DNA of 20,175 nucleotides from an uncultured Candidatus Melainabacteria bacterium (GTDB lineage Bacteria; Cyanobacteriota; Vampirovibrionia; LMEP-6097): the NCBI GenBank assembly GCA_937927525.1, contig CALBDR010000494.1, positions 1-20,175 on the forward strand. The letters are read 5' to 3'. A program made the position numbers and the translations under genes. The first letter of the stretch is position 1. Each line of letters opens with the position of its first letter. The notes below the pieces were generated by a model. That model was not told the origin of the DNA, ran no database searches, and saw nothing but the letters and a program-made list of their open reading frames with translations. Of this stretch, positions 15,792-20,175 are shown piece after piece.

Positions 15792-18161
15792 TCAACTTTT
15801 AGCTACAGAACAAAGACAATCATTTATTATTTTTTTCATAGCATCCTTATCTTTAATTTCTCTTCCCGTAGATGCTTTTATATATCGATAAATCTTTTTT
15901 TCAACCTCTCTGAGATGTTGATTAATTTTTTCTTCTAAATCTTCAATTGGCAAATTATTTTCTGATTTATATTTTTTTTGAGAAACCCACTCATTATATT
16001 CATCATCAGACTCTAATTGAAAATCTTTAGCTTTTTCGATATAACCTGCTCTTTCGCTAAAAACATAATCAACTATCTTATCCAATATAACTATTTCATG
16101 ACCAGGGTATTTTTTTGAGAAGAAATCTTTAAACTCCCTAACGAAAAATTCTAGACAGTATTTTGACAGTAAAATCTCAAGTAAAGCATATTTAAAAAAG
16201 ACCCAGTCCTTTTCATTAATCTCTTTCTTATTTCCAAGTTTTAACAGTAATCTTAAACCTGGATCCTCAAGTGAAAAAATATTTATTCTTGCTTCAGAAT
16301 AGATACCGTTTTCCGACCTATAAGCCTTTGAAGACTCATCAGGAAAATAAATATTAATTGATTCAATAACAATATCTGTAATTTTTTTTGTTATTACAAC
16401 CCTTTCGTCATAATCCTGCAATATACCATCCTTAGCTTCACTAATTACTTCACCAACAAGTGAGTGAATGAGCATAATAAAGCCTATTTGAAAAGCTTGT
16501 GTTGCAAAGGCATTTCTAAACAAATTATTAGATTTATTTTTAAATTCAATTTTCTTTTCTTGGTTCATCTCATAAAAATCATCAGAAAAACCAAAAATAT
16601 TCTGAGCTCTCTTGTCAGCAAACATCATTTCCCAATCCTCAACATGTCTTTGTATCTTTTGACAAGATTTCAACTGCGCATCTATCGTGTCCTTAGACTT
16701 AGAATCATTGTTATAACCATATTTTGCTTCCTCTTGACTTTCCTCAAGTCTAGATTTATGTTGTTCAAAAATTTTACGAACACCACTTCCATCAAAAAAA
16801 ATTTTCAAAGCATTTTGCCATAATGGATCACTAGCAGTTCGCTCACTATTCAAATTAAAATACATTTGTTGTAAAACTTTATTGTGTATTTTATAAAAGT
16901 TAAATCTATTAAATAGAGAAATAACTGAATAATTACTTGCCTCACATAAATTATCAACTATAATTTTAAGAGATTCAGGGGAAAATATTTTAGCAGACTC
17001 TCTTGAAAGTACAGTTAAGTTTTCAGGAAAATGAACCTTACTTGACAACATGTCTACAACCCTTTCTGAAAATCTTACCTTTCTCATATCTGTAACATCA
17101 GGGTTTTGTTTTAATGTGAATTCAGTTTCATTAGTAAATGCAAAAGCACTGTGTATTTTATGAAGAGTAATTGCAGTAGTGAGTTCATATACCTTGCCAC
17201 CTGATTTAAACTCTTTCTCAGAATCACCATAATTAATTGAAAAGATTTTAATTCTTTCATAATCATTATTCAATTTAGACTCGTCTTTTATCTCTTGGAG
17301 CGTTTTTCTCATCATATGTGCGGCAATATCATCATCATCAAGTAAAAGTTCTCTTGCTTTGCTAACTTTTTTTGCACTTTTATTTACTACTAAGAAAATT
17401 TCTCTGCAAATTTTCTTCAAATTGATGCCGTGTTTTACTACTTCTGAATTTTCTTCATAGATATCTGGGAAAAAGATAATGCAAACAGGTAATTCAATAT
17501 TCTCTAAATCTTCAACTTGTGGTTTTCCTATATGCTCATAATAAGGAGAAAAGTCTTTCATCTCTCCCCAGCCATGAAGTTGACGGTACAAAGCTAAAAC
17601 AGCCATTGCACGATGTTGTCCATCTACAATAATAAATGAAGTATTCTGAGTATTAACTTTTAACTTAAATAAAGGACTCTTTTCTACACCTCTATCAGTC
17701 TGCATTTCAAAACTAGATAATTTAAACAAATCACCAAAATCATAATATTCTTGTTTTAAGTCATTATTTGACTCAAATTTATCTTTTGGTTTTGGATAAA
17801 AGTCGTAAATTCCATCGGAATTTTTTTTTGGAGTAAGAATTGCTAATATTGGTGGGAAAAATCTCGCATAATTGCCTTTATCACCCAATAGGTATGGTAT
17901 TAAATCATGTGCAACTCTTGAGTCATCTAAATCTCTTTGAAGCATTTCATCAAAATTCATTTCCTTAGAGGAAAATATTTCCCGCCAAGGTCTTAAGTTT
18001 TTTGCTAATAATGCTTCCCTGCCTTTACCTGCTGGTTTTACTTTTGTTAGAAAGTATCTTGCTTTAACCCCTCCATCCGCGGCAGACTCCCCTTTTACTT
18101 GAAACTCACCATATGTTCCAAAAATCTCTAAGTCAGTATAATCCTCTTCAAAATATCCCAT
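15792..18161 (-). CDS. Large DGQHR-domain (DndB-like) protein
   Basis: A 789-residue protein with the exact DGQHR motif at residues 180-184 (IIVDGQHRAMAVLAL), the hallmark shared by DndB, DpdB and related proteins with a ParB/sulfiredoxin-like fold. In classical systems DndB is about 360 residues and negatively regulates phosphorothioation. Here the DGQHR region lies in the first 250 residues, followed by over 500 charged, mainly helical residues of unknown fold. It has the best ribosome site in the island, GGAAGGAG at 18180-18173, 11 nt before the ATG, suggesting strong translation. It starts 7 nt after the GIY-YIG gene stop. A nine-A tract interrupts the code near codons 111-114. It could regulate, target or nick DNA; which one is not readable here. 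Confidence 0.82.
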   Translation of the reverse strand: MGYFEEDYTDLEIFGTYGEFQVKGESAADGGVKARYFLTKVKPAGKGREALLAKNLRPWREIFSSKEMNFDEMLQRDLDDSRVAHDLIPYLLGDKGNYARFFPPILAILTPKKNSDGIYDFYPKPKDKFESNNDLKQEYYDFGDLFKLSSFEMQTDRGVEKSPLFKLKVNTQNTSFIIVDGQHRAMAVLALYRQLHGWGEMKDFSPYYEHIGKPQVEDLENIELPVCIIFFPDIYEENSEVVKHGINLKKICREIFLVVNKSAKKVSKARELLLDDDDIAAHMMRKTLQEIKDESKLNNDYERIKIFSINYGDSEKEFKSGGKVYELTTAITLHKIHSAFAFTNETEFTLKQNPDVTDMRKVRFSERVVDMLSSKVHFPENLTVLSRESAKIFSPESLKIIVDNLCEASNYSVISLFNRFNFYKIHNKVLQQMYFNLNSERTASDPLWQNALKIFFDGSGVRKIFEQHKSRLEESQEEAKYGYNNDSKSKDTIDAQLKSCQKIQRHVEDWEMMFADKRAQNIFGFSDDFYEMNQEKKIEFKNKSNNLFRNAFATQAFQIGFIMLIHSLVGEVISEAKDGILQDYDERVVITKKITDIVIESINIYFPDESSKAYRSENGIYSEARINIFSLEDPGLRLLLKLGNKKEINEKDWVFFKYALLEILLSKYCLEFFVREFKDFFSKKYPGHEIVILDKIVDYVFSERAGYIEKAKDFQLESDDEYNEWVSQKKYKSENNLPIEDLEEKINQHLREVEKKIYRYIKASTGREIKDKDAMKKIINDCLCSVAKS
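17821..17829 (-). repeat. Nine-A homopolymer in the DGQHR gene
   Basis: The coding strand reads CCA, then AAA AAA AAT, giving nine consecutive A residues at codons 111-114, upstream of the DGQHR motif. Tracts of this length are prone to slippage during replication and transcription, and a single-base change would truncate the protein before its key motif. Most likely a by-product of AT-rich lysine codons. Confidence 0.6.
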
Positions 18162-18168
18162 ATCTAAT

Positions 18169-18798
18169 CTATCTCCTTCCCAAAACTGGATCTGCTATCC
18201 AATGTAAAACTTTTTCTAATCTATCAAATTTTGTTTCATCATTTAATAAAGGATTGTCATAACTAACAAAAACAGATAAATCTATCGGACGAATAAGTTT
18301 ATGTCTGACCTGTAAAGCAAATGAATGAGGATATCCACTTTTGATCATTAATTCGTCAATAGATATACATTCATCACTTTGTAAAATAGATTCAATGAGC
18401 TTATCTTTCCATAATTCTCTGATTTTTGTATGATGCTGCTCTAAAACTCTATTCTGTAAATCATTTGAGATTCCAATATACAGAGGTCTTGTAAAAGAAG
18501 TTATATTAAGTGATGAGGAGAAAAACGGCTCAATCAAATCAACATCATCAGAGAGTGATTTATTAACAATTTCATTAAAAGCATTAGTATCTGAAAACTT
18601 TGCTTTTAAAAAGGATTCAGCCTCTAAACTAACACCATATCTCATTGACACAGTTGTCTTTAGCTTACCATCAAATTCAAGTAATTTAGGTAACACGGTA
18701 CTAATCGAGGATTTATGTACAGGAGTATAATACCAACAATATAATCCTTTTTTTTGCGGTATATTATCCTTATTAATTTTATTGCCTCTTAACAACAC
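18169..18798 (-). CDS. GIY-YIG nuclease-like protein with a large insertion
   Basis: A 209-residue protein in which the parts of a GIY-YIG endonuclease fold can be picked out: GLY at 18-20 (first strand), YIG at 107-109 followed by S-NDLQNRVLEQH (catalytic-type R117 and H122), and a C-terminal LEKVLHWIADP near 197 that resembles the metal-binding Glu helix. In normal GIY-YIG domains the two strand motifs are about 10-20 residues apart; here some 85 residues separate them. If active it would cut DNA, perhaps as the restriction nuclease the helicase lacks; if not, it may bind DNA. It starts at GTG 18798, two bases after the PP-loop gene stop, with no Shine-Dalgarno, so translation probably depends on coupling. 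Assignment is motif-based and moderate. Confidence 0.6.
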   Translation of the reverse strand: MLLRGNKINKDNIPQKKGLYCWYYTPVHKSSISTVLPKLLEFDGKLKTTVSMRYGVSLEAESFLKAKFSDTNAFNEIVNKSLSDDVDLIEPFFSSSLNITSFTRPLYIGISNDLQNRVLEQHHTKIRELWKDKLIESILQSDECISIDELMIKSGYPHSFALQVRHKLIRPIDLSVFVSYDNPLLNDETKFDRLEKVLHWIADPVLGRR

Positions 18799-18800
18799 GA

Positions 18801-19619
18801 TTACAAATTACAAATCTGACACGGTAAAGTGTCATCCTCCGCATCTAAACTATTTTCAAAAACTTCATGCAACGGTTTATTCTTATTCAAAGCTTTCTCT
18901 CTAGCCATCTGCTCATAATGTTTTCTTTTTATCTCTTCTACTCTTTTAGGATCTGCTAGTTCATCTAAACTTTCATCTGTCATCCAAGTAAATCTTTTAC
19001 CCGTTATCTCATCAAATTTTTCATAAGCTTTAGCTTTCTCAAACAGGTCAGGATGTTTTTCAAGTAAACCAACCCATTCCATTTTTCTTTGATAGAAACA
19101 GAAGTAACAGCCAGAGCGAGTCCTCCACTCATAATAGCTAGGTAAACCTAAGCCAGCGTCCTCTAAAATTTTCATTACCCCTGCTTTATCGATGCCGTCA
19201 TCTTTGAAAGGGAAAACACTTTGTATATTACCTCTAGGACTCTGATAACCTTTACGAGTATCTTCATCTGCTCTGATACCGACATAACTAATAGCATCTT
19301 CATCCCCAACAAATTCTTCTAAAGGGGCAAGTTTTAGCTGAATAGTGCACCATCTCATTCTTTGTGAGGGTAAAAAATAACCGTTTCTTTGTAACCACCA
19401 ATCAAAATTTTTAATTGGGTTAAGTCTTTTAATTGGTTTTCCTAAATATTTTTCAAGCTTAGCTAAGTATTCATATGTCTCTTCTAGCTCTGCACCTGTG
19501 TCACAGAAAAAATATTCCATATTAGGAACTTTATCTCTTAGGTAAACAGCAAGTGCGCTACTATCTTTACCGCCTGAAATACCTAATATATGTCTAACTT
19601 TTTTCTTTTCTTCGACCAT
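18801..19619 (-). CDS. Compact PP-loop ATP-pyrophosphatase, CysH/DndC-like
   Basis: A 272-residue member of the PAPS-reductase/PP-loop superfamily. The nucleotide-binding SGGKDSSA is at 15-22, GIRADED at 114-120 corresponds to the second conserved loop, and C91 (RWCTIQ) and C171/C174 (GCYFC) resemble iron-sulfur or catalytic cysteines. An additional CQIC at 267-270 lies at the extreme C-terminus. DndC uses this chemistry to activate DNA with ATP before sulfur insertion and is usually about 450-500 residues, so this is a short form. It lacks the ECGLH tail of true CysH, a copy of which lies 9 kb away, so sulfate reduction is unlikely. BrxP of type 4 BREX belongs to the same superfamily and is an alternative. 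Gene spacing is 8 nt upstream and 2 nt downstream. Confidence 0.82.
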   Translation of the reverse strand: MVEEKKKVRHILGISGGKDSSALAVYLRDKVPNMEYFFCDTGAELEETYEYLAKLEKYLGKPIKRLNPIKNFDWWLQRNGYFLPSQRMRWCTIQLKLAPLEEFVGDEDAISYVGIRADEDTRKGYQSPRGNIQSVFPFKDDGIDKAGVMKILEDAGLGLPSYYEWRTRSGCYFCFYQRKMEWVGLLEKHPDLFEKAKAYEKFDEITGKRFTWMTDESLDELADPKRVEEIKRKHYEQMAREKALNKNKPLHEVFENSLDAEDDTLPCQICNL

Positions 19620-19627
19620 TATCTTAT

Positions 19628-20175
19628 TTATTCTAAATTACATGCTAACTCAGAATTCATTTCTTGGATATATTTTATCGATGATTCCTTAAGTGAAGCA
19701 AGAATTGTCGTTTTATCGCAATCATTTGCAATCTGTTCTAAAAATATGTTAATCTCATTAGCTATTTTTTTAGCTTTTTGTTTGCGTTTCTCATCGATGT
19801 GCAATAACTTAAATGTTTCTACATCTTTATTAGAAGTAAATGAGATTTGGGTAATTTCTGTAGCAGAAGAAGATTTAGACTCAGCTTCAAAGGAGATTCT
19901 CTCATATTTTATAATCTCAGACTGTAAAGCAGCAATTTCTTTTTCGAAGTGTAGTAAATCATCATCCTTCCAATCTTCTGGAGGTTTTCCTGTAACAACG
20001 GTTCCGACAGAATCAAGCCATTGTTCATATTCTAATGAAGCATCTGAAACACGAGTTAAAAAGCCTTTCAAGAAAGAGTTTACAGTAACTTTAGATATGT
20101 GCTCTGCTCTTTTTGCTATAACTTCTCTGTCATCTTTAGTTGGAGAATTAACAGCAAAAGCATTGAAGAGAATCT
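19628..20175 (-). CDS. C-terminal part of an unidentified island protein (runs off the window)
   Basis: The frame is open from its TAA at 19628 to the right edge, giving at least 181 residues; the apparent TTG start at 20071 is internal, since 34 more in-frame codons precede it. The segment is hydrophilic and predicted helical, with two heptad-like charged stretches (around HFEKEIAALQSEIIKYER and DEKRKQKAKKIANEINIFLE). That would suit the regulatory tail of a large ATPase such as DndD or a BrxC/PglY-type protein. No catalytic motif is in the visible part and I do not recognise the family. It is the upstream neighbour of the PP-loop gene at 8 nt, so it belongs to the same operon and is the key to classifying the system. 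Confidence 0.7.
   Translation of the reverse strand, partial: ILFNAFAVNSPTKDDREVIAKRAEHISKVTVNSFLKGFLTRVSDASLEYEQWLDSVGTVVTGKPPEDWKDDDLLHFEKEIAALQSEIIKYERISFEAESKSSSATEITQISFTSNKDVETFKLLHIDEKRKQKAKKIANEINIFLEQIANDCDKTTILASLKESSIKYIQEMNSELACNLE

Noticed and set aside
16464..16823. Plus-strand 119-codon frame within the DGQHR gene (also short ones at 9879-10079 and 15461-15658)
   Set aside because: Opposite to long, motif-supported genes; the products look like reverse reading of Lys/Glu-rich helices.
9674..20175. 7-deazaguanine (Dpd) DNA modification system, which also uses a DGQHR protein
   Set aside because: No tRNA-guanine-transglycosylase-like DpdA or queuosine-precursor gene is present in the window, while a desulfurase and PP-loop enzyme point to sulfur chemistry.
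9674..20175. Insertion sequences, integrase, att-site direct repeats or a CRISPR array bounding the island
   Set aside because: No transposase or integrase product and no regularly spaced or terminal repeats were found by eye; the right boundary is outside the window.

Overview
The window is AT-rich bacterial DNA. It splits into a housekeeping half (1 to about 9,570) and a one-directional accessory island on the minus strand (9,674 to the right edge). The housekeeping half carries hemL (C5 haem pathway), acpP, fabG, smpB, sdhB, an [4Fe-4S]-type APS/PAPS reductase and a siroheme sulfite reductase. Together these indicate a free-living bacterium that can make fatty acids and reduce sulfate. The acyl carrier protein reads like those of Cyanobacteria and their non-photosynthetic relatives (the Melainabacteria-type lineages), but one short protein is weak evidence and I do not assign a phylum.

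Left part. On the minus strand, a Gfo/Idh/MocA oxidoreductase is followed 11 nt later by the N-terminal 60 codons of hemL, which runs off the left edge. Upstream lie fabG and acpP, closed by a clear hairpin terminator, and then smpB. On the plus strand, sdhB (without its usual sdhA/sdhC partners) overlaps an orphan sugar-type ABC permease. A secreted Sel1-repeat protein and an AAA/DUF4143 ATPase follow. Next come a ferredoxin-type sulfite/nitrite reductase and cysH, whose stop and start codons overlap. Several of these genes have a TATAAT-like -10 box 6 to 12 nt before the start codon and no Shine-Dalgarno, which suggests leaderless transcripts. Other genes (acpP, fabG, the DGQHR gene) have good Shine-Dalgarno sites.

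Right part. Seven complete genes and one partial gene, all on the minus strand and nearly contiguous, form what looks like a variant DNA-phosphorothioation (Dnd-like) modification and restriction island. In order of transcription they are: the C-terminal end of an unidentified protein; a compact PP-loop ATP-pyrophosphatase of the CysH/DndC class; a protein with GIY-YIG nuclease motifs split by a large insertion; a 789-residue DGQHR (DndB-like) protein; a methyltransferase-like protein of the phosphorothioation-associated type; an IscS/DndA-type cysteine desulfurase; a DEAH helicase resembling the Dnd-linked restriction protein; and a GHKL (MORC/HSP90-like) ATPase. By homology, the desulfurase would mobilise sulfur from cysteine, the PP-loop enzyme would activate the target with ATP, and the DGQHR protein would regulate or target the process. 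The helicase and GHKL ATPase, perhaps with the GIY-YIG protein, would act on unmodified DNA. No canonical DndD or DndE is seen inside the window, and the order and domain sizes differ from classical dndABCDE, so this may be an undescribed subtype. It sits directly beside the cell's sulfate-reduction genes, which may be chance or may be functional.
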